Source: BOG-908 sp963692875
GTDB taxonomy: Bacteria; Pseudomonadota; Alphaproteobacteria; Acetobacterales; Acetobacteraceae
Assembly (NCBI GenBank): GCA_965198755.1
Contig: OZ240673.1
Coordinates: forward strand, 124,001-188,000
DNA: 64,000 bases
Direction: 5' to 3'
Shown: piece by piece, positions 33,454 through 42,333 of the stretch
How positions within the stretch are numbered: position 1 is the first letter of the stretch
Layout: every line of letters starts with the position of its first letter
The notes under the pieces: model-generated
What the model saw: the letters and a program-made list of their open reading frames with translations, nothing else
The model's database searches: none
What the model was told of the DNA's origin: nothing
Program-made: the position numbers and the translations under genes

Positions 33454-35052
33454 CTACTTCATCGGCACCACAAGCATGTTCATCGAATAAGCCGGCAAGT
33501 TCACCGTCGCAGCGCCCGCGCTGAACGCGGCGTTCGCCTGCCTGTGGATCGCCGTCAGGTCTGCACCGCTATAGCTGTAGACCTGCGCGCTCGCGTTGCC
33601 AGTCTGTCCGGCCACGGTGACTGGTGTTGCCAACGCGCCGGCCGTCTTGTTGATCAGCACCAGCGTCAGCGTCCGCGCGTTGCGCAACGCCGCGTAAGCG
33701 GACACCGAGCCCTGGTCGGCGCTGCTGGCCTGCACGGAGGTGCCGCCAAAGCTTGAGCCGTCGCCGTCGAAGTTGCGATACAGCAGGAAGCTGAACGCGA
33801 TTGGCGCAGTAGGCGAGGGCGGGTTCCACATGGTGGCCAGGTCCACGCCCTGCCAACCGAAGATTCCCAGCACGTCGGCTTCTGCCAGCGCGTCGGTGAT
33901 CAGGCCGTTGCCGGAATCGATCGAGTATTCCGAGATGGCGAGCCTGGTGCCGGGGTAATACTGCGCGATCCATTGCCGGAACCGCGGGAGCAGCATCATC
34001 GGGCCGTCGAAATCATACTGCTCCACCCAGGTGCCGCCGTTGTAGGTGGGGTCCCACAGCGTGCGCGTGGAGGCGAGCTGGCTAGCCGCGTCGGTGAAAT
34101 TGAAGTAGTAGTGCTCGTCGAAATAATCCAGCACGCGCCGCCCATGCGCGGCGCCGAACGCGGACATCTGCTGCAAATAGTATTGCCCGGCATAGAGGTT
34201 GTTCTGTGCCGACGGTGTGCCGACCCAGCCGCCCAGCGTGAAGTCCGACGGGCCGAGTATCTGCGCCGACGGATCCTGCTGCTTGACGGCGAGTGCGTAG
34301 GACTCGCCGAGGCTGGCGATGGTGGCGTAACTCGCGCCATTCGGCATCACGTCGCGGTGCGTGTTGCCCCAGCCGAGCGGTTCGTTGTCGAGCTGGTAGA
34401 AGCGCACGCCACCCTTGTTGGCAGTGCCGAAGGTGCTGACCAGGTGGGCCACCCAGGCTTTCTGGAAAGCCGGCGTGTTGGCCTGGTTGTTTGCCAGAAC
34501 GTCGGTGTCGGTCAGCTGTGCGCCTGCCGGGGCGATGCTGTTGCCGCACGTCTCGCCGGCGGGAAACACGTAGGGGTTGCTGGCTTGCTGGGCGCCGTAG
34601 CTGGGCTGGCCGGTGGGCGTGCCGTTCACTGGAAAGCTGCAGCTCCAGGCTGCGGAATTGTTGATGTAGGGGATGACCGGTATGGTCAGCAGGGTGGCCG
34701 ACTTGGTCGCCTGGTCGGCACGGACCAGCGCGTCCGGGCCGGCGCTGGGCACTGGGTTGGCGTTGCCGTCGCCGCCCATGAAGAACCAGTCGAAGCCGGC
34801 GTTGCTGCTGTCCACCTGCCAGTTGTAGCGCGTGGCGCCGTCACCGCCCCAGCGCAGCACGGACAGGCGGGCCGCCTGCTGGTAGGCGGGCGAGACGCCG
34901 TAATTGGCCATGCCGTAAATGTAGGGGCTGATCGGATGCTGACCGGCGGCGGGCGAGACAACGATGGAAGGCCCGCTTGCCGTCTGGGCAAGGGCCGGCT
35001 GGACACAGACGGCACCGGTGGCAAGCAGGAAGGCAAGCGCGCGAGACCACAT
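33454..35052 (-). CDS. Secreted glycoside hydrolase, GH44-like
   Basis: 532 residues with a Sec signal peptide (WSRALAFLLATGAVCVQPALAQT). The mature N-terminus PISPYIYGMANYGVSP, LRWGGDGATRYNWQVDSSNAGFDWFF and the putative acid/base Glu in YQLDNEPLGWGNTHRD (about residue 221) match GH44 endoglucanases/xyloglucanases. The nucleophile candidate is the Glu of LAISEYSIDSGN (about 372). It would cut beta-1,4-glucan backbones outside the inner membrane. ATG 35052 has GGAG 8 nt upstream; a GTG nine bases further up is less likely. Flanked by IS30 and acs. Confidence 0.82.
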   Translation of the reverse strand: MWSRALAFLLATGAVCVQPALAQTASGPSIVVSPAAGQHPISPYIYGMANYGVSPAYQQAARLSVLRWGGDGATRYNWQVDSSNAGFDWFFMGGDGNANPVPSAGPDALVRADQATKSATLLTIPVIPYINNSAAWSCSFPVNGTPTGQPSYGAQQASNPYVFPAGETCGNSIAPAGAQLTDTDVLANNQANTPAFQKAWVAHLVSTFGTANKGGVRFYQLDNEPLGWGNTHRDVMPNGASYATIASLGESYALAVKQQDPSAQILGPSDFTLGGWVGTPSAQNNLYAGQYYLQQMSAFGAAHGRRVLDYFDEHYYFNFTDAASQLASTRTLWDPTYNGGTWVEQYDFDGPMMLLPRFRQWIAQYYPGTRLAISEYSIDSGNGLITDALAEADVLGIFGWQGVDLATMWNPPSPTAPIAFSFLLYRNFDGDGSSFGGTSVQASSADQGSVSAYAALRNARTLTLVLINKTAGALATPVTVAGQTGNASAQVYSYSGADLTAIHRQANAAFSAGAATVNLPAYSMNMLVVPMK

Positions 35053-35189
35053 CGTTCGCACTCCGTTTTGGGCTGCGAACGTATCATAACGCGAGGTCTT
35101 CAGGCGAGCTACTACTTTAGGTTGTTTTCGTCACCGGCCTGAACGTTCACGCGAGGATCGTTGGCGAGGCCGGCCGGGCATCAGCCCTG

Positions 35190-35270
35190 GGCAAGCAAGG
35201 CCTTCTTTTTCGAGAAAAAGAAGCAAAAAACTTTTGTCTCCGCTGTCGCGGACGGCTGAACCGACGCGTT
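35190..35270 (+). repeat. Element R16, left half
   Basis: Intact CTTC left hairpin (TTTTTC/GAAAAA stem) and CTGTCGCGG core, then the sequence decays; only a TTTGCTTCTTT remnant is left of the right arm near 35289. Confidence 0.8.
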
Positions 35271-35517
35271 TCAGCGGGATGCAGATGGTTTGCTTCTTTC
35301 TCCGGACGCAGGGGCTGGCGGGGGCTAGAGAACGCCTTGGGGCGGCGCCGTTGGTCGGGAAACTCGTGCGCGCCACAGCGCGAAAAGAGGCGTAGCGGGT
35401 GGGCAGCCCGACGCAGACGGAACCCTCGACAGAACAGGCTCCACTGCCCTGCAGCGCCACCTTCAACGTCGGTCATGCAACGCCGCCCCAGCCGCACGCG
35501 ATCACCCGTTCGGACAC

Positions 35518-35542
35518 ATGCCAGCATAGCGCGCGCTGGCAT
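35518..35542. other. Short inverted repeat
   Basis: ATGCCAGC pairs with GCTGGCAT around a nine-base loop. No T-tract, so its role is unclear; possibly a protein-binding site or a weak RNA hairpin. Confidence 0.4.
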
Positions 35543-35664
35543 GATCGAACCGACTACATCGTTCACGCTCTTGAACCAGTCACTGAGCACGACTGCCGTT
35601 GCCACCCGCAAGCGCAGTCACCCGTCCGAGGCCACGACCGCCTCACCAGCGTGTCAGCGAGACC

Positions 35665-35708
35665 GAACGTTTTTTGCGTCTTGTTTTCAAAGAAGCGCTT
35701 GCCCAGCC
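35665..35708 (+). repeat. Element R17, right half, at the acs 3' end
   Basis: A lone, partly decayed right arm (ACGTTTTTTGCGTCTTGTTTTCAAAGAAGCGCTTGCC) ending 7 nt from the acs stop. It may be the separated other half of R16. Confidence 0.7.
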
Positions 35709-35714
35709 TCTTCC

Positions 35715-37649
35715 TCACCCCACCCGGTTCTCAACCAACTCCGTCACCACCCCCGGGTCCGCCAGCGTCGACGTGTCCCCCAACCCATCCACCTCGTTAG
35801 CCGCAATCTTGCGCAGGATCCGCCGCATGATCTTGCCGCTGCGCGTCTTCGGCAGCCCCGGCGCCCACTGTATCGCGTCGGGTGCGGCGATCGGCCCGAT
35901 CTCGCGCCGCACCCACGCCACCAGCTCCTTGCGCAACACGTCCGTCGGCTCCACCCCGTCTTTCAGCGTCACGTAGGCGTAGATCCCCTGTCCCTTCACG
36001 TCGTGCGGAAAGCCCACCACCGCGGCCTCTGCCACGTTGTGGTTGCTCACCAGCGCGCTCTCCACCTCGGCAGTCCCCATGCGGTGGCCGCTGACGTTGA
36101 TCACGTCGTCCACCCGCCCGGTGATCCACCAGTAGCCGTCCGCGTCACGCCGCGCCCCGTCGCCGGTAAAGTATTTCCCCGGATACGTGGTGAAGTAGGT
36201 CTGCACGAAGCGCTCGTGGTCGCCGAACACGGTGCGCATCTGCCCCGGCCAGCTATCGGTGATGCAGAGGTTGCCTTCCACTGCCCCCTCGAGTTCGACC
36301 CCCTCCGCGTCCACCAGCACGGGCTTCACCCCCGGCAGCGGGAAGGTGGCCGAGCCGGGCTTCAGCGCCACGGCGCCGGCCACCGGGCTGATCAGGATGC
36401 CGCCGGTCTCCGTCTGCCACCAGGTGTCCACGATCTGGCAACGTTCGTCGCCCACCACGCGGTAGTACCACAACCAGGCCTCCGGGTTGATCGGCTCGCC
36501 CACGCTGCCCAGCAGCCGCAGGGACTTGCGCGACGTGGTCTTCACCGGCGCATCCCCCTCGCGCATCAGTGCGCGGATCGCGGTCGGCGCGGTGTAGAAG
36601 ATGTTCACACCGTGCTTGTCGATTACCTCCCAGAACCGCGCGCTGCTGGGATATGTCGGCACGCCCTCGAACATCACCGTGGTGCCGCCATTGGCCAGCG
36701 GCCCGTACACGATGTAGGTGTGCCCGGTCACCCAGCCCACGTCGGCGGTGCACCAGAACACCTCGCCCGGCCGGTAGTCGAACACCAGCTCGTGGGTGAA
36801 GCTCGCCCAGACCATGTAGCCGCCGGTGGTGTGCAGCGCCCCTTTCGGCTTGCCGGTGCTGCCGCTGGTATACAGGATGAAAAGCGGGTCCTCGGCGCTC
36901 ATCTCCTCCGGCGGGCAGTCCGGCGAGGCCGCCGCCACCAGTGCCGCGTAGCCGTGGTCGCGTCCCGCCTGCATCGGCACGTCCGCCCCGGTCACCGCCA
37001 CCACGATCACGCTGGCCACCGTCGGGCACTGCGCCACCGCGGCGTCCGCGTTGGTCTTCAACGCCACACTCCGCCCGCCACGCCGCCCCTCGTCGGCGGT
37101 TATCAGCATGGTGGACCCGCAATCCTGTATCCGATTGGCCAGGCTGTCCGGCGAGAACCCGCCGAACACCACGGAATGGATCGCCCCGATCCGCGCGCAG
37201 GCCAGCATGGCCACCGCCGCCTCCGGCACCATCGGCAGGTAGATCGAAACCCGATCGCCCTTCTTCGCGCCGAGCTGCTTCATCGCGTTGGCCAGCCGGC
37301 ACACCCGCTCGTGCAGGTCGCGGTAGGTGATCTTCTGCGAGGCCGCGGGGTCGTCGCCCTCCCAGATAATCGCCACCTGATCGCCACGCTCGGCAAGGTG
37401 GCGGTCCAGGCACGTCGCCGACGCGTTCAGCGTGCCGTCCTCGAACCAGCGTATCTGCACGTCGCCTTCGAAGCTGGTGTTCTTGATCACCTCCGGAAAC
37501 CGCATCCAGTCCAGCCGGCGCGCCTGTTCGGCCCAGAAATGGTCCGGGTCCCGCGCCGCGTGGTTGACCATCAGGCGCAGGTGCGCGGCATCCACGCTCG
37601 CATCGATGGCAGTGGCGGGCTTGACGTGGAACAGCAGGTCTTCAGACAT
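35715..37649 (-). CDS. acs: Acetyl-CoA synthetase
   Basis: 644 residues, the normal Acs length. Converts acetate, ATP and CoA to acetyl-CoA through acetyl-AMP. ANL-family P-loop LYTSGSTGKPKGALHT near residue 258, WWQTETGG near 415, GDGARRDADGYWWITGRVDDVINVSGHR near 510-540, and the C-terminal KTRSGKIMRRILR whose Lys is the usual acetylation control site. ATG 37649 gives MSEDLLFHVKP; the frame extends upstream without support. Confidence 0.97.
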   Translation of the reverse strand: MSEDLLFHVKPATAIDASVDAAHLRLMVNHAARDPDHFWAEQARRLDWMRFPEVIKNTSFEGDVQIRWFEDGTLNASATCLDRHLAERGDQVAIIWEGDDPAASQKITYRDLHERVCRLANAMKQLGAKKGDRVSIYLPMVPEAAVAMLACARIGAIHSVVFGGFSPDSLANRIQDCGSTMLITADEGRRGGRSVALKTNADAAVAQCPTVASVIVVAVTGADVPMQAGRDHGYAALVAAASPDCPPEEMSAEDPLFILYTSGSTGKPKGALHTTGGYMVWASFTHELVFDYRPGEVFWCTADVGWVTGHTYIVYGPLANGGTTVMFEGVPTYPSSARFWEVIDKHGVNIFYTAPTAIRALMREGDAPVKTTSRKSLRLLGSVGEPINPEAWLWYYRVVGDERCQIVDTWWQTETGGILISPVAGAVALKPGSATFPLPGVKPVLVDAEGVELEGAVEGNLCITDSWPGQMRTVFGDHERFVQTYFTTYPGKYFTGDGARRDADGYWWITGRVDDVINVSGHRMGTAEVESALVSNHNVAEAAVVGFPHDVKGQGIYAYVTLKDGVEPTDVLRKELVAWVRREIGPIAAPDAIQWAPGLPKTRSGKIMRRILRKIAANEVDGLGDTSTLADPGVVTELVENRVG

Positions 37650-38093
37650 GGCTTGCGTCTCCGTCAGCTTCTGGCCGGAGTTGGTCCCCGGTCTGGCGTG
37701 ACCCGCCCAGCATGCCACCCGGTCCGCCCGGTTACCAATGGGGACGAAACGGCAGGGCAGGGCGCCCGCATCCAGGCACCCACTATGCCCGGGCCTTCGC
37801 TGCTACTTCGGCCAGCCACGCTCCTCCGTACGACCCAGGTTGGAGAGCGGAGAGAGAAATGGAAGGAAGGAAGAAAGCAAGCGCCTTCTTTTTCGAGAAA
37901 AAGAAGCAAAAAGCTTCTATTGCGGCTGTCGCGGACAGCTGAACGACATGCCTCGCAAACGCATGCGCGCGAGAGGCGAAATGTTCGTATTCTTGGGGAA
38001 TACCGCGTGCCTTGCTTTCGGCGTCAACGTGCTGGTTCCAAAGAAAGCCGTAGTGTCAGCTTGAGGTCACCGGCAGAGGATGGCGCTCCGTTG
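37650..38093. other. Non-coding stretch upstream of acs
   Basis: About 440 bp holding the acs upstream region and half-element R18. No gene recognised; GC content falls towards 38 kb. Confidence 0.5.
37873..37945 (+). repeat. Element R18, left half
   Basis: CTTC left hairpin (TTTTTC/GAAAAA) and core GCTGTCGCGGACAGCTGAA, then loss of similarity; no right arm. Confidence 0.8.
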
Positions 38094-38270
38094 ATGCGTG
38101 CCGGACCCATTAAGTCTGAGACCCTCGACGCGGTCGCGGTCGTCTTGGCGACGTCGCGGCGGACGTTTGTCCCACAATCCACCGAAACGATCATACGAGA
38201 CTATTACGAGATCAGGGATTTGCTTAACGAAGAAGAGCTTCGGCGTTTCCCGGGGTACTCTCAAGACTGA
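38094..38270 (+). CDS. Small hypothetical protein (58 residues)
   Basis: Begins MRAGPIKSETLDAVAVVLATSRRTFVP and ends IIRDYYEIRDLLNEEELRRFPGYSQD. The sequence is well balanced with a helical, charged C-terminus, and the region has lower GC than its neighbours, which could mean acquired DNA or a gene remnant. No clear ribosome binding site and no family recognised. Confidence 0.4.
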   Translation: MRAGPIKSETLDAVAVVLATSRRTFVPQSTETIIRDYYEIRDLLNEEELRRFPGYSQD

Positions 38271-38482
38271 GGTCCTTGAGGCGACTCGCCCTGCCGAATT
38301 AGTTAGCAAAGCCGTCCGCGTCATGCGTGCAGCGAGCGCGAAGATGAAGCTACCTCCACTGTCAGCCCAAGCGAGGCGCCAGGCCAGCTGGCGGCCAAGC
38401 TCGGGCATGAGGCATGAGAAAGTCCCAAGGGTCGGCCGCCACGACAATCAACCCTAGGTCGCGAAATCCGTCTGTTCCGGGC

Positions 38483-38686
38483 CTAAGTCCGCCCATGCTC
38501 GCGATAGTGGTGCCCACCGCCGGCATCGTCACCGCCGGTATCCTTGCTGTGCTCGGCCTCCGACCCCGGATGTCCGCCGCCTTTCTTGTGACCGGTCTCC
38601 TGGTGGTTCTTGCCCGGGTGCTCACGGTCCTGGTGGCTGCTGCCCGGCCCGCCAAAGCGGCCGGTATGCTCGTTCTTGTCTGGCAT
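38483..38686 (-). CDS. Small Gly/His/Lys-rich hydrophilic protein
   Basis: 67 residues (MPDKNEHTGRFGGPGSSHQD..., HKKGGGHPGSEAEHSKDTGG). The composition is strongly hydrophilic and disorder-prone, like stress-related small proteins; that comparison is only by composition. The start is well supported by AGGAG 6 nt before ATG 38686. Confidence 0.6.
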   Translation of the reverse strand: MPDKNEHTGRFGGPGSSHQDREHPGKNHQETGHKKGGGHPGSEAEHSKDTGGDDAGGGHHYREHGRT

Positions 38687-38762
38687 GGTTGCTCCTGTAG
38701 GCGAGGCCACCTGAACGGACCCGCCCCGCCACCAGTTCCGTGGAGCAACTCAGCCGTCACAC

Positions 38763-38819
38763 CCAAGAGACCAAAGTTTTTTGGTTCTTTTTTTCAAAAA
38801 AGAACCGCTTGCTTGCTTA
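38763..38819 (+). repeat. Element R19, right half, at the L,D-transpeptidase 3' end
   Basis: Complete GTTC right arm (ACCAAAGTTTTTTGG then hairpin then CCGCTTGCTTGC) with only a short piece of core and no left arm. It overlaps the stop of the L,D-transpeptidase gene. Confidence 0.85.
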
Positions 38820-39920
38820 CTTCCCCGCCGCCCCAGCCGTCGCATCCACCCCAGGCGCATCATCCGGCACCGCAGCCGCCACCGACGCTGCCTGCGGGCT
38901 CGGCCAATCCGCCGGCCGGCTCGCCTGTGTCGGCGGCGTATCCTGCGGCAGCGAGCTATCCACCACCACCAACAACCGCCCCGCCAGCGGCGTTGGCGTG
39001 TGCGCCCCGGTCAGCAGCGCCTTGTAGCGCGGGTCCGTTTCCGCCACCCGCTCGTAATCCGCGTCCAGCACCCCGTTGTGGTCCATGAAGCGGTTCAACG
39101 CGGTGGACACCCGCACGCACCCCTCGGACGCCGGGCGCCCGAGCCTCCCTTCGAGGTATTTCGGGTCCGTCGCGTGCATCTGCAGCCGGATGTCGCCGCC
39201 TTCGCCGTCGATGTGCCAGCCCTTCTTCGCCCACTGCCAGCCGAAATCCCACACCCGCATGCCGGCGATGCCGATGCCGCGGATGTGGTGTTCGTTGAAC
39301 GTCCCGAGCGCGCGGAAATCCAGGATGGCGTCCGAATGCAGGAACACGCCCACCGGCGTGATGTAGTAGTCCACCCGCCCCGCTTGCCCGGTGGAGACGT
39401 GCGACGCGCCCATCACCCGCCAGCGTTCCGCCCCGCCGGGCTGCGCCAACATCAGGTACAACCGCTCCACGGCCGGGTTGCGGTCCACCACCACCACCAT
39501 CTGCGGCGTGGCCACCGTCTGGTTGGCGATGTGCAGCAGCGCCACTGCGCGCTCCGCCGCGTCGGCCGCCGCGTGGCGCGCGGGCATCTGGATGCCGGGC
39601 ACGTCGCGCAGCAGCGCGCTGTGCAGGCTGGCAAACGCGGCGGCGACATCGGGTGCAAGCGGGTCTGCAGCCGATGCGCCGGCGGCTACCGGCCGCGGCG
39701 GCGGCACGCCGTAGCCGTTCCGCACAAGCAGCGACACCGTCTGCGGATGGCTGGCCACGGCGGTGCCCACCGGCGGGCGAAGACGCGGCAGCCGCGCAGG
39801 CTGACCTTGAGCCAACTCGCTGGTTGTCTGGTCGACCGCCGGCGGAGTCGCCAGGCACGGCGTTGCGGCCAGCAGGGCCAGCGCGGTCAGCAGGCGGGCA
39901 GGGGTGGGCGGACGCGGCAT
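38817..39920 (-). CDS. L,D-transpeptidase (YkuD domain), secreted
   Basis: 367 residues with a signal peptide (PARLLTALALLAATPCLATPP). The YkuD catalytic motif is LGRPASEGCVRVSTALNRF around residue 265, with the Cys as nucleophile and an upstream His in MHATDP. Such enzymes make 3-3 peptidoglycan cross-links or attach proteins to peptidoglycan in the periplasm. A Pro/Ala tail ends the protein. ATG 39920 lies 1 nt after the stop of the upstream glycosyltransferase gene, so the two form an operon. Confidence 0.87.
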   Translation of the reverse strand: MPRPPTPARLLTALALLAATPCLATPPAVDQTTSELAQGQPARLPRLRPPVGTAVASHPQTVSLLVRNGYGVPPPRPVAAGASAADPLAPDVAAAFASLHSALLRDVPGIQMPARHAAADAAERAVALLHIANQTVATPQMVVVVDRNPAVERLYLMLAQPGGAERWRVMGASHVSTGQAGRVDYYITPVGVFLHSDAILDFRALGTFNEHHIRGIGIAGMRVWDFGWQWAKKGWHIDGEGGDIRLQMHATDPKYLEGRLGRPASEGCVRVSTALNRFMDHNGVLDADYERVAETDPRYKALLTGAHTPTPLAGRLLVVVDSSLPQDTPPTQASRPADWPSPQAASVAAAVPDDAPGVDATAGAAGK

Positions 39921-39921
39921 G

Positions 39922-40830
39922 TCATGCACTCTCACGCGGCCGCTCGACGCATGCCTGCAAATTGCTTGCCACAGTATCACGGGCAGAACCGTCGAAAGTA
40001 AAGCAGCCGATTTGCCGAAAACGCAGAAAATTCAACGCGGGATACCAGACCGAGGCGGCACCATCCACAGGCCATCGCCAGTCCGCGTCGTCCTTCAGCA
40101 GCACCGTGGCACGGCACCCCAGCGCGCCAGCCAGATGCGCCACAACCGTGTCCACCGTCACCACCTGCGCCGCACCGCAAATCAGCGCCGCGGTCTCCAC
40201 CAGATCGGTATCGCAATCTCCGGCGTTGCTGAACCACGCAGCACCCGCCTCCACTGCCGCCGGCCCGCGCTGCAGGCTGACGCAGCGCCGCTTTACCGGC
40301 CCCACCACCGCCAGCAGCTCGCCCAACGGCACCGAGCGCGCCGGGTCCCAACCGCCTGCCTGCCAGCACAGCGCCACCCTGCCGCCCGCCCGCCGCCGTC
40401 CGCGCGCCAGCCGCCCCGCCGGCACCGCCAGGTAAGGCACCGCTACCTCCCCAGGCGCCACCCGCAGCATGTGCGCCAGCTCCATCACCTCCACGTCGCA
40501 CGCCGAGCGCGGCAGCGGCCGCGCCGTGTCGAACGCCATCAGCCGGTCCACCCCCGGCACGCCGGCGAGCAACCCGCACAGCTCCGGCTGCACCTCCAGC
40601 GTCACATGCGCCGCCCGCGCGCGCAGCGCCGGCAGGAAACGCACGAACTGCAACGTGTCGCCCAGGCCGTGATAGCAGCGCACCAGCACGCGGCGGCCGT
40701 CCGGCTTCGTGCCGTCCCACACCCATCGGAGGTGGTAGGGCACACCGGGGTCGTCTCGGGTGGCCGGGTCGCGGGCGGCGAGCACTCTGTCGCTGATCTG
40801 CCAGGCTTGCGCGAAGTCGTTGGTGCGCAT
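39922..40830 (-). CDS. GT9-like (heptosyltransferase-type) glycosyltransferase
   Basis: 302 residues. RRVLVRCYHGLGDTLQFVRFLPALRARAAHVTLEVQPEL resembles the N-terminal domain of ADP-heptose:LPS heptosyltransferases and related TPR-linked proteins. The C-terminal half has GGRVALCWQAGG, CVSLQRGP, DLVETAALICGAAQVVTVDTVVAHLAGALG, the GT9 sugar-nucleotide region. Likely cytoplasmic, acting on lipopolysaccharide or another envelope glycan. ATG 40830 is the first in frame outside repeat R20. Confidence 0.78.
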   Translation of the reverse strand: MRTNDFAQAWQISDRVLAARDPATRDDPGVPYHLRWVWDGTKPDGRRVLVRCYHGLGDTLQFVRFLPALRARAAHVTLEVQPELCGLLAGVPGVDRLMAFDTARPLPRSACDVEVMELAHMLRVAPGEVAVPYLAVPAGRLARGRRRAGGRVALCWQAGGWDPARSVPLGELLAVVGPVKRRCVSLQRGPAAVEAGAAWFSNAGDCDTDLVETAALICGAAQVVTVDTVVAHLAGALGCRATVLLKDDADWRWPVDGAASVWYPALNFLRFRQIGCFTFDGSARDTVASNLQACVERPRESA

Positions 40831-40833
40831 GCA

Positions 40834-40972
40834 GGCAAGCCAAGCAAGGCCTTCTTCTGAAGAAAAAGAAGCAAAAAGACTTTGGTCTGGCTGTCGCGAA
40901 CCGTTCAACACGGCGCGCCCAAGGGAACAAAAGTTTTTTGGTTCTTGTTTTCAAAAAAGAACCGCTTGCCTA
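40834..40972 (+). repeat. Element R20, between divergent glycosyltransferase and nhaA
   Basis: Left CTTC hairpin shortened, right GTTC hairpin near perfect, forward core. This copy sits between divergent genes, unlike most copies. Confidence 0.88.
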
Positions 40973-41046
40973 GCCTGCCCACCCGCGCCCCGTCATATCC
41001 AGCCACTCCGCCAAACGTGGCACCTACGCCCAGCGTTGCGCCGCAC

Positions 41047-42201
41047 ATGGTCCTCCACATCGTCCGCCGGCAGGCCGGCACGCTCGTCGCCTTCTTGCGC
41101 AGCGAGGCAGCCGGCGGCCTCTTCCTCATCGCCGCCTCCATCGCCGCCCTCATCTGGTCCAACTCCGCCGCCGCCCCCGCCTACACGAGGCTGCTCAACA
41201 CCTTCATAGGCGCGCGCGGCATCGGCCTGCCCGTGCACAGCCTGGTCAACGACGGGCTGATGAGCCTGTTCTTCCTGCTCGCCGCCCTCGAGATCCGCCG
41301 CGAGGTGACCCGCGGCCGCCTGGCCAGCGCCCGCAGCATCGCCGCCCCCGGCATCGCAGCCCTCGGCGGCATGGTCGTCCCCGCCCTGATCTACCTTGCC
41401 ATCACCCACACGGACCCGCACGCCAGGCGCGGCTGGGCCGTCCCCGTGGCCACCGACATCGCTTTTTCCCTCGCCGTGCTGCGCTTGCTGGGCCGGCACG
41501 CCGGCCTGTCGCTGCGGGTGTTCCTCACCGCCCTGGCCATCCTGGACGACCTCGGCGCCATCGCCGTCATCGCGGTGTTCTACGGCAACGGCCTGCACGG
41601 CGCGGTCCTCGCCGCCGCCGCCGCACTGTGGCTGGCGCTGCTCGGGCTGCGTTCCGCCGGCGTCAAATCGCTGTGGCCCTACCTGGTGGCCGGCGCCGCG
41701 CTCTGGCTGCTGGTGTTCAACAGCGGCATCCACGCAACGCTGGCCGGCGTCGCACTCGCCCTGGTGGTGCCCCGCCACGCGGCCGACCGGCTGGAACACG
41801 CGCTCTCCCCCCTGGTGGCCTACGTCATCCTGCCGGTGTTCGGCCTGGCCAACGCGGGGCTGGACCTGCACGCAATCCACCCGTCGAGCCTGATCGGACC
41901 CGCCCCCCTCGGCGTGCTGCTGGGCCTGTGCGTCGGCAAGCAGGCCGGCGTGTTCGGCGCCACCATGCTGGGGCGCCGGCTCGGCGTGCTGCATCTGCCC
42001 GCGGGGATGACCGTCCCGCAGCTCTACGGCGCGTCGTTGCTGTGCGGCATCGGCTTCACCATGAGCCTGTTCATCGGCGACCTGGCGTTCCGCGATGGAG
42101 AGCTGCAGGAAAGCGTGAAACTGGCGGTGTTCTGCGGGTCGATCGTTTCGGCCGTACTGGGTGTTTGCGTGCTGGCTTTGGTGTCAAGAAAGCAAGCGTA
42201 A
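41047..42201 (+). CDS. nhaA: Na+/H+ antiporter NhaA
   Basis: 384 residues with about 12 membrane segments. The transport-site acidic residues are present: VATDIAFSLAVLRLLG (Asp equivalent to E. coli D133) and LAILDDLGAIAVIAVFY (pair equivalent to D163/D164). It exchanges cytoplasmic Na+ for external protons and aids pH and salt tolerance. ATG 41047 precedes VLHIVRRQAGTLVAFLRSEAAGG; a GTG about 30 bases upstream is an alternative. Stop abuts R21. Confidence 0.95.
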   Translation: MVLHIVRRQAGTLVAFLRSEAAGGLFLIAASIAALIWSNSAAAPAYTRLLNTFIGARGIGLPVHSLVNDGLMSLFFLLAALEIRREVTRGRLASARSIAAPGIAALGGMVVPALIYLAITHTDPHARRGWAVPVATDIAFSLAVLRLLGRHAGLSLRVFLTALAILDDLGAIAVIAVFYGNGLHGAVLAAAAALWLALLGLRSAGVKSLWPYLVAGAALWLLVFNSGIHATLAGVALALVVPRHAADRLEHALSPLVAYVILPVFGLANAGLDLHAIHPSSLIGPAPLGVLLGLCVGKQAGVFGATMLGRRLGVLHLPAGMTVPQLYGASLLCGIGFTMSLFIGDLAFRDGELQESVKLAVFCGSIVSAVLGVCVLALVSRKQA

Positions 42202-42333
42202 GAAAGCGCTTCTTTTTCGAGAAAAAGAAGCAAAAAGCTTTTATTGCGGCTGTCGCGGTTCTCTCCCGCGAGCGCGCGACAGCGGAGACAAAAGTTTTTT
42301 GGTTCTTTTTTTCAAAAAAGAACTGCTTTCTTA
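42201..42333 (+). repeat. Element R21, filling the nhaA/aminotransferase gap
   Basis: CTTC left hairpin (TTTTTC/GAAAAA), GTTC right hairpin, symmetric core with long CTGTCGCGGTTCTC / GCGCGACAGCGGAG pairing. It spans the entire gap between two convergent stop codons (42201 and 42331). Confidence 0.95.

Larger units (their letters stand above)
35053..35714. other. Non-coding stretch between the GH44-like gene and acs
   Basis: 660 bp with the GH44-like upstream region, half-elements R16 and R17, and a hairpin at 35518. Short frames here have repeat-derived or atypical sequence and no credible start, so I call no gene. Confidence 0.55.

Noticed and set aside
32215..33756. 513-codon + frame across the IS element
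   Set aside because: Antisense shadow of the IS30 transposase, extended through repeat sequence.
37948..38064. Small frame MPRKRMRARGEMFVFLGNTA... of 38 codons
   Set aside because: Lies in the decayed remainder of R18, with no ribosome binding site and no similarity to a known peptide.
35337..38270. Very long + frame across acs and beyond
   Set aside because: Antisense shadow of acs joined to repeat sequence. Only the last 58 codons (38094-38270) look possibly real and are listed separately.
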